The notes: generated from the sequence alone by a model not told the origin. Counted from the stretch's first letter, positions 44,108-58,184 are shown. The stretch is DNA of 64,000 bases from Buddleja alternifolia (GCA_019426215.1 CM033395.1:18280569-18344568), one strand, 5' to 3'. Numbers and translations are program-made.

Positions 44108-46257
44108 CCATGTTGTTTTGGGTCCTTCAACGTTAGTAGCTTTGGTCTGAATTAAAACTTTCGGAACCCATATTTGCCTTGTCTTCATTACGGGAAGATT
44201 GGCCTTCTTGGGTTTCGGTTTGTGTTGTGTGTGCTTTTTAGGTGTATAGTAATATCCTCGATTATAATAGTAATCATAATCGTAATAATAGTCATAGTCA
44301 TCATAGTATCGATAATATGATCTAGATCTTTGAGGATACTGACTCTGGTATTTCCTTGGCGCTGGCTTGGGTTGTACTTTTGGTGCTGAACGCTTAGCGC
44401 TTGATTCACAGTGTTCAGGCTTACCTTTAGCCTTTTGAGCGTTTGGATGAACCCGTTTTTGTGAATCATTTTCTTTAGCCTTACCCTTGCCTGAGTCAGC
44501 TTTGACTTTCTCATTTGGCCTCTTACCGTTGTCGCTAGGTTCATTTAGCGTTTGACTTTGTGAACCTTCCTCAACAAAGAAAACACCATTTCCTTTGTTG
44601 TTTGCCGTAACATTAGATTTATTTGGTTGTTTACAGAATTTATTATATCCTAAACCGGTATTTTCACCATATAATCTAGTTACCTCAGTCACATTATCCA
44701 ACTTTCTAGAAGCTTTTGATAATGATGAGATGAGCTGCTCTGATTTGGCAAGTTTAGCGATCAGATCAGCTTCTCTCTTGACTATTATATCAAGATCATT
44801 TTTTAATTGAATAATCTCATTCTCAAGTGATTGGTTCTTCTCAATCCATTGTTGTTGAACTTTCAACTCTGCTTTGAGCGTTACTTTATCTCTTATGAGT
44901 GATGAGATAATAGCGAGATCGTTTTGATATATTTTGGCGGCCTCTTGACAATCTTTATAATATTCATTAACTTTGTCAAGTAATTCATCATAAGAAAGAG
45001 GATGAGCTAATTCATTGGTTACCTCTGGTAGCGATTTGTCAGACGCTTCATCTTCTCTTGCCATGAGACAGATCAACGCTGAATCGCTTGTAGGCTCATC
45101 ATCACTGCTTTCATCTGATGATTCCAAGTCCTCTTCAGGTGCGGGAAATGGTTCAGATTTCGCTAGCAAACCTTGTTGACGAAGGTTGCTCCTGAATTGG
45201 TTTCTATCCACATAGTCTTGCCTTGTGGGCTTAGACACATTTGGATAAGGGTAATTTACCTGGTAGTGCCCTGGTTTCCTGCAATTATAACACAAGTTGG
45301 TTTTCATTTTCTGTTCAGTGGATAATCGCTTGGAAATGACTGGCGCTAAGAGATTCGGAGTCGGTGATTGTGGCACTTGATATGGAACTGGTGCTATTGG
45401 TTGAGGTGCTGAATACACTGGCGCTGGAGCAGGAGGAGGGGTTTGAAATGAAGTTTGTCCAATAGGATTTCTCTTTTCATATCTTAGAAATTTCTTGAAT
45501 TTCTTGACCAATAAGGCCATTTCCTTTTCTTCATTTGATTCCGTTGATTTCACTTCGCTAACTGCTTTACCCTTACTTTTGAAGTCGATGTGTCACTGAC
45601 TTCATCTTGTTCGAATTCAAATGCCTTTAACTCTGAAAACACATGTTCTGGAGTAAGAGTCTCCAAGGTCTGTGATTCTCTCATAGCAACAGTCTTAATC
45701 AAGTATTTACTTGGAAGACTTCTGAAAATCTTATTGACCATTTCCTTGTTGGTCAATTCCTTATCTAGTGACGCTAACTCGGTAATGAGCAAAGTAAATC
45801 TTGCGTCCAATTGTTCTAGTGTCTCATTGTGCTGCATTTTGAAATGCTCGAGTCTTTGCATTGCTATGGAGAGCTTATTCTCCTTCATTTGTGCCGATCC
45901 TTCACACACACTAGCCAACTTATCCCATATTTATTTGGAAGTCTTGCATTGCTTAATCTTGTTGAACAATGCATCATTGTCTCCTAACACTGAGTAGAGT
46001 GCACTTCGTCCAACATTATCCAAATTAGCTCTTTTTCTATCATCTGGCGTCCATTCTAACTTGTTTTTCTCGACATATCCATCTGGAGTGGCTTCATCAG
46101 CTCCGGGTGCTCGAGTTATTACTTTCATGATCTTAATGGGGCCATCTGAAATTACATCACACATTTCATTATCGTAAGAACATAAATATGCGAATGCTCT
46201 AAGTTTCCAAGAATCATAGTTTGATTCTACCAACTTACGCATTTTGTTAAAAGCCAT
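44087..46257 (-). pseudogene. Copia-2 gag
   Basis: MAFNKMRKLVESNYDSWKLR at 46257 through the gag domain (EGSAQMKENKLSIAM, LEQLDARFTLL), zinc knuckle near 45290, coiled-coil region, basic tail and Tyr/Asp-rich tract near 44290, to WVPKKN stop at 44087. Lesions: GAA to TAA at about 45928 (KTSK*IWDKL), a one-base frameshift near 45575, and the last Cys of the CCHC knuckle replaced by Tyr (GHYQVNYPYP; Copia-1 has Cys). The tail is open where Copia-1 has a stop. It would be the structural protein of the particle. Confidence 0.92.
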
Positions 46258-46358
46258 AATGAGATGTTTTAAAGAGAAATTTTAAAGCGATTAAGTTTCA
46301 AAAGGATAGATTTGAACAAGCAGTTATGCTCGGAAACGCTTAGGTTTCTAATTCAAAT

Positions 46359-46370
46359 GCTCTGATACCA
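46359..46370 (-). other. Primer binding site of Copia-2 (tRNA-iMet type)
   Basis: Minus strand TGGTATCAGAGC, identical to Copia-1. Confidence 0.95.
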
Positions 46371-46372
46371 CT

Positions 46373-47873
46373 TGGTGGTCCCAAGTGGCATACGAAAGGG
46401 TCTAGAAGGGGGGGGGTTGAATAGACCTTGAAGTCTTTTTCGACTTCAAAAATTTCGTATCACTTTTGAACGCTTAGAAAGTTGAGCGCTTGGGTCAGGC
46501 GCTTCAGTAATGATAACATAGACTTAGTGATTTTAGCAATTTACCAAAGCAGGGTAATGCCTAGATCGCTTAATCAGGTTTAGCACAGCGGAAATGATTT
46601 TAGCGTTCGTTTGGTTAATTTAATCGCTTTGCAATTTTACTTGTCTTTTTCAGAATGAATGATGTAATATGAAAATAAGACAATAAAATATAAATGACAC
46701 AAGATATATAAGGTTCACTGGGTGATGTAATCCCAGCTACGTCCTTCTTCTCCTTTTTCACTTGGAGGAATTTACTAGGATGATTTTTGAAAAATCACAT
46801 AGAATCTTCTACAAGATAGTAAAGGATGAAAAAGATCTTAGGCTCCTTGATCACACAAACTTCAGCACCAATGAAGATCGTCTTCTACAAGCTTCCCTCA
46901 CTCAAAAACACTGCATGTAAGGGGTTTCAACTTCTTTCTCACTCAGATGAAAGGCTGAAGGTTTATCACAAGGTTTTGTTTGTTTTTGGAAAGATCAAAC
47001 AACTTGGAATATCTCAATAGGAATTTAGGTTTCTTCTTTGGAAGTGGTTTGAGATATTTGTGACTGTCTGGAATGTAGATAAAAAGCTTGAAAGATTTGG
47101 CTATGAATTTTCTAAGCTTTTTCTCAGCAAGTTTTTCTTGTGTCTGTACGTAATTTTCTCTTGTAAAATATTGTGTACCGTTTTTTTTTTTTTTTTTTTA
47201 TGGGTTTGCTGGGGGTAAAGTATTTATAGGCAATTCTTGGGATCTGTCCGTTGGACACATATGAGAACGTGCCTTTCACGTAGAGCGTGGTAGTTACGTT
47301 TATCTGACATTCCTGAATTTCTGCTGGTTCCGATTGGACAGGAGCAGGTATATACTTTTATAGGTCTGACAGTCTAAGTCAAAGGGTGGCTTGTCCACAA
47401 GTCATAAACAGCTTATCACATTTAATGCTCTTATCAGGCATTTAATGCATTTTGAATTTAATTCCCGTTGGAAATAAATGCCCGTTGAATGATTGCATTT
47501 AAGTCCTTCATGACTTGAGGATTTATTTCAGGTGAGTCTGACATCGGTCGCTTAAGTGCTTTGAGAGCTTGATTCATACATCCTGAAATGAGGTCCTTTA
47601 GCGTTTGACGGATGCTAAGTAACAAATCTTCATCTCTGGTTGACTTCAAACGCACCACTTCTCTAATAGACTCACCTAGAATTCTATTAGCGACTCAGTA
47701 TCTAATACTTAGTCTAAAATCTACAAAGATAAAAATTACAAGCCTAAAATAATTACAAACTTTCAAACGCTTAAACAATGATCTATGAAAACATAAACTT
47801 ACATTTTATTTGGGGTCTAACATTGAATCCTATCTTGTCATCATCAAAACATCTAACATGAAATTTCCTAACA
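46373..47873 (-). repeat. 5' LTR of Copia-2 (1501 bp)
   Basis: Plus-strand TGGTGGTCCC to TTTCCTAACA. Shares both edges and the TATA region with the Copia-1 LTR but is clearly diverged in between. A T-run lies near 47180. Confidence 0.92.
47221..47229 (-). promoter_or_regulatory. TATA box of the Copia-2 LTR
   Basis: Minus strand CTATAAATA in GCCTATAAATACTTTAC, at the place matching 8218-8226 of Copia-1. Confidence 0.7.
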
Positions 47874-48602
47874 ACCTTGGTGACTAGGTTCCTATATTAA
47901 GGAAACTCCTTAATTAAGTTCACTTAGGATTAGATGAAAGTCAAATCTTGGAGATTTAATTTTATCTTGACTTCCAAGTAAACTAAACCTAGGGATCGCT
48001 CTATAAATATGTGTATTAACAAAAAAAAAAAAAAAACCACACACACGCACACACTATTTTTTACACCTTTTGAGAGTGCAAATTTCATCCAGCTTGGAAG
48101 TAAAAAAAATAAAAAATTTGTCTTCTATTTTTCTCCTAGAAAGACCGCCCCTACCTATATTATTGAGACAAGGTTTTGCTCATGTGTTGAGCTTAATCTT
48201 TCACTATATATCCCTACCTTCTTATAATAAGCTAGATTGGATCTAAAATAAATATATAGGCCAGCACCATATATATATTTATTGGGAACTATACAGAGGT
48301 GGATATACATCTTAGAGGCGAGATGATTGGATCGATTGAAGATACAAGGAACGAAAATCAAAGCTCAGAATTCTAAAGGGGGTGGACGGTTTATACAAGG
48401 ATTCGAGGCGACGTGATTTTTGTTCGGGTTGATATACCAGAAAATTGTACGAGGAAAATAGCGTGAAAGGTATTTCACGATGTTTTTCTTTGTAGCTTTA
48501 TTAGTTTGATGAAGCCGGACACTAATCCTATTTTGGGGTAGCGTTTATTAAATTTTAATATTCCATTGTGCTAATTTACCCTTGGAATTACCCAACTGAA
48601 CA
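47874..48602 (+). repeat. LTR fragment E, Copia-3 family
   Basis: Matches the 3' part of the Copia-3 LTR (about 59640-60351) in the same orientation: TAAGGAAACTCCTTAA, GGAGATTTAATTTTATCTTG, TCTATAAATATGTGT with the TATA box at 48001-48009, GATTGGATCTAAAATAAATA, and the end ATTACC...AACA. Its 5' part is cut off by Copia-2. At its right it meets element D within a few bases; no primer site follows. Confidence 0.85.
48001..48009 (+). promoter_or_regulatory. TATA box in LTR fragment E
   Basis: CTATAAATA, conserved at 59765-59773 in the Copia-3 LTR. Confidence 0.65.
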
Positions 48603-48605
48603 GTT

Positions 48606-49423
48606 TGACAATGAGAGAAATCCAAAGAAAGTGGGTTACACCTAGCTAGTCATAAATCCCACTTTATAGCCCAAACTAGATCAAATGAGTGGATCATTCC
48701 GAAACCTTTTCAATCATGAATACCATATATGTATAAACCTTTTGTTATCGTGTCTCAATCAATCAAGTGAAAGTCATAGCTATGTCAAACTCACTAGACT
48801 TGACATTATGTATAAATTATAATACTACGAGATCATTGAGTTTGCTTTCGTGCCTAGCACAAGCAACTCTATTACTTTGGTCAAAGACTTTGATCTCTAT
48901 TATCTATAATGACACACTCTCACTTATGAGAGAACAAATATCATCTTAGTAATTAGTTAAGAATACGACTCGCCCATCAAACCGCATTTCGAGGCCGACC
49001 CTACCAATGGGGGAATTGGATCAAACTACTCAAGTGGCAGACTTGACATCACCAGTGCTCTTTAGCGTGATACATCAGGTCAAAGGTTCACTTATTCTTA
49101 TCATGAATAATCAGTTTTGTCATTGACAGTCACAGAGTGAAAACCAATGTGACAAAACCTATGCGAGTCATATTCGAACATATCAGTTCAACTGATGTGC
49201 CTACAATCATAAGCTCCCACTATCACATAGTGTCCGACTGGCACTCCCATGTCAAAGCTCGGATTATACAAGTGTTCTAATTAAGTATTTATTTACCCAT
49301 TAAAGACTTCATATTACTTGCGAACGAGTTTAAATAATCAAGATCAATCTCTCTAGTGCCTATCTTCCTATCTCATAGGAAGTAGAGAGATTGCACTGAA
49401 TACATGGACAAAAGTTTTACAAT
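48606..49423 (-). repeat. LTR of old copia D, 3' portion
   Basis: On the minus strand this continues the LTR that starts at 58719 after removing CACTA-C. It carries GTCGGACACTATGTGATAGTG and TTTTGTCACATTGGTTTTCA-type phrases typical of a common plant copia LTR. It contains no gene. It ends near 48606 next to LTR fragment E. Confidence 0.65.
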
Positions 49424-49612
49424 CACTACTACAGAAATGACCTATTACAGCGGTTTGAACCGCTATCATAGGTATCGCTGTTATATGGTTTGGACCTATT
49501 ACAGCAGTTCAAAACCGCTGTCATGGGTCACCCTATTACAGCGGTTCAAAACCGCTGTCATAGGTCACCGTATTACAGCGGTTTTGATGGAACCGCTGTC
49601 ATAGGGTCGCAT
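49424..49612 (-). repeat. CACTA-C 3' terminal and subterminal repeats
   Basis: Terminal CACTACTACAGAAA then four TATTACAGCGGTT...AACCGCTGTCATAGG palindromes with short spacers. Confidence 0.85.
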
Positions 49613-49898
49613 TTTTTTTCTATTTTTTTTATATTTTGCACCCTATTATGGTAATATTCCTGTACAGTAATATTCAATAAACCAACCCAACAAATTTCAA
49701 CTACACAGTAAAACATATTCGACATAAACAACAACCACCCCAAACTTCAATATTACCATCTATTTCCTCCAACAACAAAATGTTATAATCTCCAAAAAAT
49801 GATCACGTGTTAATTTACAATCACCTAATTAAATTACTCATGAGAATTTAAATACAATAAACCAAGTCACAATGTACAAAAAATACATTACCTAATTT
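49613..49898. other. CACTA-C 3' untranslated region
   Basis: AT-rich, no coding signal, between the last exon and the 3' subterminal repeats. Confidence 0.6.
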
Positions 49899-52800
49899 CT
49901 AAGGAGCTGCTACGAAATGTAACGTGCCACTTCGCAGTACTTCATCAATTTCCTCTTGAGTATAGAAGAATTGAGAATCATGAAAGTACTGCAAGATATA
50001 TATAGAGATTAATTGCAAACTGAAATGACGTTTCAATTACCTACCAAAGGTTTAATAACTTCAGAAGGAATAGAAATTAAGTATATATTAGGATTATGCA
50101 TACCGCTGTTGGGATTATTGATTGTCCGTGGCTAATAACCTCTTTCATGAATCTCATAACGAAGTAGCCACAATCCACCTCGTTGGTCTGCTGGGGGCAC
50201 TACAAAAGTAATTAACGTTACGTTGTATTAGAACACTAACTTCTATACGAATATATAATCTCTTGAAACTAGAAAACGCTAACCTTTATTTTAAACCATT
50301 GACAGGCCGAGTTTTTGGATTTTTTGGAATGGTTGTTGCGATTTGCACGAATGCACAGCCCTATAAAAAATATAAAAAACAAGGAAATATGTCAAAAACA
50401 AGCAATTATGTGAAATAAATATACACTTTAAAAAAATATTAAATATAATGGATACATTGATTGAATGAAAAACTTACTGATTGATTTTTTGTGTCATATC
50501 ATCTCGGTATTCCGGCCTACCATGCAAAGAATCCAAATAGTAAACGACCTCTTGAAATGGATCAATTCCAAGCAACAACCAATGTCCCCTACAAAGCATT
50601 CAAAAGATAAGTTCAAAATTTGTTTTGCGTAACTAGTTTTAAAAATTAAAGTTAAGTCTTTAGTAGCTCACTCGGTGTTGTAAGGTGCAAGAAATAACTT
50701 ATTCGTTTGTGCACTCTGTATCATATAGCACGTGCTATGTACTGCACTTGTTGAATTTGCGGGCTTGTTCCCGCAGATATGAAATGTGGGTTAAGGAACC
50801 CGAAACTTGCTTCTTTCCCTTCAGGGATCATGTACACTTCACCCACAAACACCTAAATTGAGCATAAAAAAAGAATTTCGAGTAACGAAAATAATCATAG
50901 TTCAGATGCAATAAAATAATTAAAAAACTTACTTTATGTACGCTGTAATGATAGAGGCTCCTATCTCTTTTTGTCGCAGAAGGTGACAGATCTCCTCCTT
51001 TCCAATATACTCTAGGAATGCAAAATTCATAATGGGTTTCTCCATGTCTATAGTGATCTGGGCACTAATAGACATTATCTTTGTGTAGTTTCCCAGAAAT
51101 AAAAGGTCATCAGGGAGTCCATCTAGTTGAAGGTCTGCACATCTGTCACCTTCACGTGCAGACTTAGCCACTGGAAATTTTCCTTTGACAGCTGACTGCT
51201 TCGATGTCCCTGATTTTTGGTTTCCAGATGATTTGGATGGTCCAAGAGACTGTTTAAGCAAAGAAAATAAAACATGAATGTTACGCACCAAAGTATATTT
51301 AGTAACCTCAAACAAATTGTTATAATTTATTAATGACTAGCTATTAATTACATACCGGTGCATCAGTGACAATGACAAGACTCGCTGGCCAAGCAACAAA
51401 GGTACCCAGAACACTAGAAATAGTGAGCATTTCATCATTGAGAGGGATGGGCAGGGGTGTATCCGCCTCAACTGCAGTGTGAATGAGCACTTTCACATGG
51501 ATGGTGGCTAATGGACAGTAGTGAAGTATTCTATCAATCATCGGTCGATTGTACATCTTTTCTTTAGCCACCACACGATATGATGGTGATGAAAGTGCTA
51601 ATTGACATGAAGCGATAACCTACACACACATATATATATATAGAACATTATATTAGAAAGTTTTGTGTGATTTACAGAAATAGAGAGTTGCAAGTTACAT
51701 GATCAATAAACAAGCTCAAATCATTACCTCAGGAAGCATCTTATAAAGTGGTTCTTGGCTACTATCTTTCAAAGAAATCACGTCATCTTCATGTGGCTGA
51801 CACGAGTTAGGCGCTTCCAAAACATCAATTTGTTGTTGCATGGCTAGCATAGTTTCGGAGAGGTTTTTCACCATGTTTCTCAAGCTTTCCATCTCCATTT
51901 CTTTAGCAAGCTTTGATCCTTAAAATAGTCTCTTTATGAGACCCTAAAGCCAACACCCCTAATGCAACCCGGATGCTCCTTTTTTTTAAGAGCTTTAGCC
52001 AATAGGTCATCTCGACTCGTCTCATTTCCACTATGGCTAGTACTCTCTTGTGAAATGCTCTCATGTAATAATACATTTTACAAAATAAAAAAAATTAGTG
52101 AACTTTGTTCTTTCAATAGTATTTCAAAACAAACATACAAGACATTATAGAGCTAAAATTGCAAATAACTTACCATTTCATTCACTACTCTTCTAACATT
52201 GTTGTTATCAATTTGATTTGTTTTATTGGAACACGCAATCCTCCACACAAGTGCTCGTGTCACCTCTGTGCAATCGGATCCCGCATTCCTTCTTCTATTC
52301 ATCTATATTTTCAATTAAAAAATATATGTTTATTAACATAGAATTTTTATTAAAAAAATTATAAGGATTCACTGCTAAATGAATTACATACCTCCATTTG
52401 CTCCACAAGAGCATGTCCAAGACTCGCTTTCCGGTAAGGATATTCAAGTTCCTTTGCTCTTTCCTGATTTTCCCTACTTAGTTTCTGTTTATTACATTAT
52501 CAAATTATTAGCTAAATATAAACGCAATAACCAACAAATGAAACCATAAATTAAAATCACTAGCTACCTGAAAACCTTCGCTTAGGCGAACAGCTAAAAA
52601 TGTCGTCCAATCGGCTTGAGATATCTCATATTGTGGGGGTGGGTTGTCATTAATGTTTCCATCATCATCTCGTACCCACCTTCTACTCACGTAGCTCCTG
52701 AAGTTACGTGCTAGCTTCCCAGCTTCTGCTATTCTTCAATATCAAATGCCAACTACAAAAAACAAACAACAAAGTATATATTAAATTATAATTTAGAGAA

Positions 52801-53139
52801 TATGATAATATATTAACACTTACAAATATGATAATATCCAAATTACCTTTATTTCATCCCAAATGTTTTTTTTATTGGTGACGGGACTTGTCGCCAATCA
52901 CTCATGGTAATCGACACCTTCTGCTGAGTCTGCACGCTTATATAACTAGCAAATATTAATTTGTTTGGGTTAACTGCCTGGCCTCTGTCATTCCAGCCGA
53001 CAGGTAGCCTTATACCTTGACTCCTGGCTTTGACAACTTTTTTCATAGCCGTGATACCTCTCCGTATCTCATTTTCATGACGGCTATCTGATCCATATAT
53101 GTCATCCTCAAGAAAACTACCAGTAGGATCTGAAGCCAT
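49899..53139 (-). pseudogene. CACTA-C second gene: plant transposase region plus Ulp1-type protease
   Basis: Same exon plan as CACTA-A. ATG at 53139 (MASDPTGSFLEDD). An exon absent from A lies near 52490-52390 (KLSRENQERAKELEYPYRK). The coiled-coil exon is at 51898-51716 (LRNMVKNLSETMLAMQQQID), then 51574-51344 and 51315-50929. The C48 core includes HWLLLGIDPFQ and YYLDSLHG (near 50590-50500), and TNEVDCGYFVMRFMKE (near 50190). The last exon, 49988-49899, reads YFHDSQFFYTQEEIDEVLRS and stops. Breaks: loss of an A in the run near 52870, a 19 nt deletion near 52735. The product would pair a DNA-binding transposase subunit with a deSUMOylase-like domain. Regulation is unknown. Confidence 0.8.
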
Positions 53140-53494
53140 CGACCTACAAAAGCCAAAAAATACAGAAGTTAGATTCATATAAATTTGGCAGATTCATTTG
53201 GCAATAATAATTTTAAAATAAAAGTAATAAATACAGAAGTTAGGTTCATTCCCATTATTCTAGAACGTAATTATCTTAAACCACTAAACGAATAAAATTT
53301 AATCCTCAAATAAACGTAATTAACCCCCAGCTAACCCAAATTAACCTTAAATTCAGTCAAGCCAGCCCCAATTTCCCTTAAATTTTCCACAAAAATAGGC
53401 AAATCTCAAGAATATAAATATTCTAACAACTAAGTATAAATATTGATCAAAAAATAAGTCTATCATACAATTATGAAATAAGTTCAAATACCTT

Positions 53495-56400
53495 TCATCG
53501 TTTTGTTTTTGTCGTTGGCTTAGCAATGTTTTGCTTCCCATCGGTACGACCATTTTTTTAGTACGCCGTCGAACTGATGGATTAATCCATATCCCCTCTT
53601 GGTGATCTTGTCGCATATACAATTCATCATCACTTATATCCAAGTCATCGTCACTATCAATTGATTGTGAATCACCTAATGAGATAGGAATTTCTCCATC
53701 ATCTTCACTTTCTTCATAATCATCATCAATACAAGTATTATTGTTTGCTGATAAAACAATGGGCCATCTCTTATCAATAGGATCGGTGACAAAAAACACT
53801 TGCTTAACTTGTGATGCTAAAATGAAAGGTTCATCTTTGTATCCCACCCTTTCAAGGTCTACTCGAGTCAAGTCTATTTCACTGAATCGACACCATATTT
53901 ATTGTCAACCCACCTAAACCACATACAGGCACTCAAAACCAACTATAATCAAGCTCCCATATACGTTCAATCACCCTGTAATATGACAAATCGGCATTGA
54001 TAGGATTGTTATCTTTCGCACTTGAGATATGCATTGCTTGAGCTACAAGACTCACCCCACTATTCTGCAATGTACTTCGTTTATCTTGGTCTTTTGTATA
54101 GAATGTGCGACTATTTATACGATAGTCTGAATAACAAAATACTAGTCTATCCGGATCCATCGACAGTCGTCTCAATTTATCTGAAACTGAAAGCTGTGGA
54201 TTCTCTTTCTGTTTCTCTTCAATATGCTTTCGGAACCAATCGATGAAACTCTTATTATGCTCTCTTGAAATCCATCTCTCATTTTTAATTGGATTGAATC
54301 TCCTAAGTTGGTTCTTATGGTCTTCAACATATGGGTCAACCTCATCGGTGTTGTGGAGCACATATAGATGTGCCTGCTCCCTTTGTGTAATACGAGCACT
54401 AACTAATTGTTTTCCAATTACGCTTTTTTCCTTCTGTTCCCCATCCCACCACATGAGACTTTGGAAGCTCTGCAACATTAGAATCTGCCAGATACTCTGT
54501 GCAAAATGTAATGGCTTCATCAACTATGTACCGTTCAACAATGCAACCTTCCGGTCGACTACGATTTTTCACGTAGCCTTTCAATACCTTCATATAACGC
54601 TCAGCCGGATACATAGATCTCATAAAAGTCAGTCCACATAGTTGTGTCTCTCTAACCAAGTGAATAGGTAGGTGAGTCATTATATCAAAAAAGCAGGTGG
54701 AAAATACATCTCAAACTCACACAAAGTGATGACAATTTGTTTCTGAAGTGCAGGAAATTGCTCAGGATCAAACACCTTGCTCCACATTGCTTTGAAGAAG
54801 AAACACAATCTAGTTATCGTGTCTCTCACCTTTTTTGGCAAAATGGCCCGTATAGCAATTGGTAGAAAAATATCCATGATTACATGAAATTCATGAGTCT
54901 TCATGTGCTTTAGCTTTAAGTCCTTCATTGATACAAGACTGCTAATGTTTGAAGAATACCCTTCTGGAACTTTCACTCCATTAAGAAACTCACATAATGC
55001 ATTTTTTTCTTTCCTGGCTAGAGTGTGAGCTGCTGGAGGCAAATAAGTACGTTTCCCCTTATTTGTTGGTGCCAATTTTCCTCTTATCTTCATTTCAACC
55101 AAGTCTAACCGTGCCTTTACGCCATCTTTTGTCTTTCTGAGCACATATAGAAGTGTAACAATGACACTATCAAATACATTTTTCCCAAAATGCATAATAT
55201 CAAGAAAATGTCTAACATGTAAAGACGTCCAAAGAAAATTGACCTTTTTTTCCACCCAGTTTTTGCAAGGCCACCTGCAAAAGTCTTTCCAAATTTGACC
55301 TCCAAGTCTTTTACATTCTCAAACACTTCTTCATCAGTCAAGCACTTAGGAGCTCGACCTTCTTCTATATTCCCATTGAAAGCTTTCTTCCACTGACGAT
55401 ATCGATGGTTCCGATTTAGCCATCTCCGATGCCCTTAGAATGCAAATTTCTGAGAGTGTGTCAATCGATATTGATCTGTACTCTTGACACATATGGGGCA
55501 TCCACATTGGCCATGTACACCATATCCCTCGAGGTTTGCTCTTACCGGAAAATCATTGATCGTTCCAAATAACATGACTCTGAGATTAAAATTTTATTCT
55601 CTGAACCCGTTATATACTTGAACACCGATGCCCACAATACCTTCAAATCCTCAATTAAAGGATCCAAGTAGACATCTATATCATTTCCAGGTTGTTTCGG
55701 CCCAGAAATGAGTATAGGTATCATTATATGCTCTCGCTTCATGCATCGGGATGGGGGAAGGTTGTAGATCATCAAAATCATCGGCCATGTACTATGTGAG
55801 CTACTTTGCAAGCCATGAGGGTTCATGCCATCTGTAGCCAATACAAGGCGTAGGTTTCTTGATTCTTCACCAAATTCAGGGAAATCATCATCAATCTTTT
55901 TCCATTGAGGAGAATCTGAGGGGTGTCGAATCTTCTCATCTTCAATCCTTTCTTCAAGCCTTCTATCAGCATGCCATGTCAAGTCCTTGGCTAACTCATT
56001 ACTACTGTACATGCGCTTAAATCGTGGTATTATAGGCAAATACCACATGGTTTTGATAGGCATAAATCCATTCTTCTTGTACCGTGAGGCGCCACATTTC
56101 GGACAGGCCTTCAATGATGCATAGTCATTTCTATATAATATGCAATCATTGAGACAGGCATGTATCCTCTCATATCCCATGACAATTGAGGTTAACATCC
56201 GTTTAGCCTCATAAGTACGATTAGGTAACACATTATCCTCAGGTAGCATGCTTTTTAATAGACCAAGTAAGTCTGTGAAATTCTTATCACTCCACCCATT
56301 GTTGGCTTTTAACTTGTATAGGTTTAGAACTGCTTTCAATCTTGTGAATTTACTACCACTATACAGTGGTGTCTTTGAATCACTTGTCAAATTGTCAAAC

Positions 56401-56759
56401 ATTTTAGGACAATTTTGCAAATCCTCCTCAATCACATTTGTCATCTCCTACAAACGATCAGGTTCATAATCATTCATGTTGAAATCCTATGATGGATATG
56501 ATGTACCACCCAAATCATCTAGCGTGATACTGCTTTCACCGTGTCTTGTCCAACATGTGTAGCTTTTATCTATTCCATTACACACCAAATGATCTTCCAA
56601 CTCACGTGGACTAATTCTCTTTCCAAAACAACAATGTAAACACGGGCAAGTGATCCTAGTTCGATCTGGTGCATGCTCAACCGCAAACTTTATGAACTCT
56701 TTCACCCCTTTCTCATACTGTTCTGACATACGATCCGCTAAAATCCAACTTCGATCCAT
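53495..56759 (-). pseudogene. CACTA-C TNP2-type transposase
   Basis: ATG at 56759 (MDRSWILADRMSEQYEKG), Cys-rich CPCLHCCFGKR, then the long frame 56444-55542 with ACPKCGASRYKKN, HGLQSSSHSTWP and GPKQPGNDIDVYL (Transposase_21 core). The DUF4218-like region with ETQLCGLTFMRSMYP and RPEGCIVERYIVDEA is at 54640-54540 and the DUF4216-like VGYKDEPFILASQVKQVFFV at 53840-53780. An acidic stretch with SIDSDDDLDISDDE precedes the stop at 53495. Two TAG codons lie near 56484 and 56457. Frameshifts are near 55540, 55225, 54690, 54440, 53930 and 53540. No large insertion. It keeps the ELPKSHVVGWG segment that is split by the LTR element in CACTA-A. Confidence 0.9.
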
Positions 56760-57640
56760 CTTGATTCTGAATTAATTAAATTAAACAATTTTATCATCTG
56801 TTGATAGATGAATTAATGAAATAATTTTCATTTTAATTTATTTCCCATTATTCTAGAAAAGATTTGGCAGAGTAACAACGCAAAAATTTCTACCAAGTTC
56901 TCGACTTAATCTTCACCCGGGTAGGTTGCAACTAACAAAATTTGGATCTTACAATCCGTTAAAATCCAATTTCGATCTTAATTAATTAAATTAAATAATT
57001 TTAACATCAGTTTAGTTGAATTAATTAAATTATTTTAATTTTAATTTATTTCCCGTTATCCTACAAAAAATTCGGCAGAGTACCGACTCAAAAATTTCTA
57101 CCAAGTTCTCGACTTAATCTTCCCCCAAACTTGCAACCAACAAAATTCGTATCTTTCAACCACAACAAACCCAATATTCAAATCTTTCACCCACAACAAA
57201 CCCAAAATGTCGATCTTACTATACGAAAATATTGATCACCAGTTGGATCACATAAAACATCATATTTCAATCAACTACAAATATTGATCACCAGTTGGAT
57301 CACATAAATCACATAAAACTAAAAATAAAGCATCATTTTATAAATATATAGTGATCACCAGTTGGATCACATAAAGCATCATATCTCCAAAAACTACAAA
57401 TATTGATCACCAGTCGGTCACATAAATCACATAAAACTACAAATAAAATATCATATTTTCAAGAACTAAGTATAAATATAGATCACCAGTTGGATCAATG
57501 TACCCTAAACCACAAAATAACCACAATTTAATCCCAAGTCAAACGTAATTAACACCCGACTAACCCAAATTAACACTAAATTCAGTCAAATCCCTATTTC
57601 CCTTAAATTTTTCAATAAGGCAAATCTCAAGAATATACAC
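56760..57640 (-). repeat. CACTA-C leader subrepeats
   Basis: Two copies of ACCAAGTTCTCGACTTAATC (56895 and 57100) and five or more TTGATCACCAGTTGGATCAC units (57230-57500), the same family as in A and B. Confidence 0.8.
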
Positions 57641-58150
57641 AAATATACATACACTCACACATACACCAATATATATACATACACACACATATACACAAAT
57701 ATACATACACCCACACATACACAAATATACATACACAAATATTTATCTAACTCAAACTCTATACAATAAGTGTGTGTGTTTATATATATATATTTATCTA
57801 CAAAAAATTACCCACTAAATGGCAGCGGCGGCGGCAGCAGGGTCCTTATATATATATATATATATATGTAGAAAGAGTTATATATTATAGTATATGTACA
57901 TATATATATATATGCACATATATATATAGAGAAAGAGAGAGAGGGAGATACCGAAAGAGGGGAGCAGCCGGCGAGAGGTCGAGTAGAGAGAGAGAGCGAG
58001 AAAACGAGAGAGAGAGAAACTGAGAGAGAGAGAGAGAGAGAGCGTGCGAGAGAGAGAAGAGGTAGTGGTGGTGCACGGTGGTGGTGGTGGTGGTGGGGTG
58101 GTGGGGGTGTAATAGTGAGAGAGTTGAGAGAAAGAGAATGAGAAGAAGAA
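57641..58150. repeat. CACTA-C microsatellite leader
   Basis: ATACACACA-type repeats, TA runs, then GAGAGA and GGTGGT repeats. Apparent reading frames (such as 57808-58272) are simple-sequence artefacts. Confidence 0.85.
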
Positions 58151-58184
58151 GGGGGCGTCCGGGTTAAGCTAAAAACCTGGGCCC

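Larger units (their letters stand above)
43507..47873 (-). mobile_element. Copia-2: relative of Copia-1, 3' half missing
   Basis: LTR 46373-47873, primer site 46359-46370, gag, protease and the integrase zinc region, then a clean break at the CACTA-B end. Integrase core, RT, RNase H and the other LTR are gone. The element is inserted within LTR fragment E, whose text resumes at 47874. Confidence 0.92.
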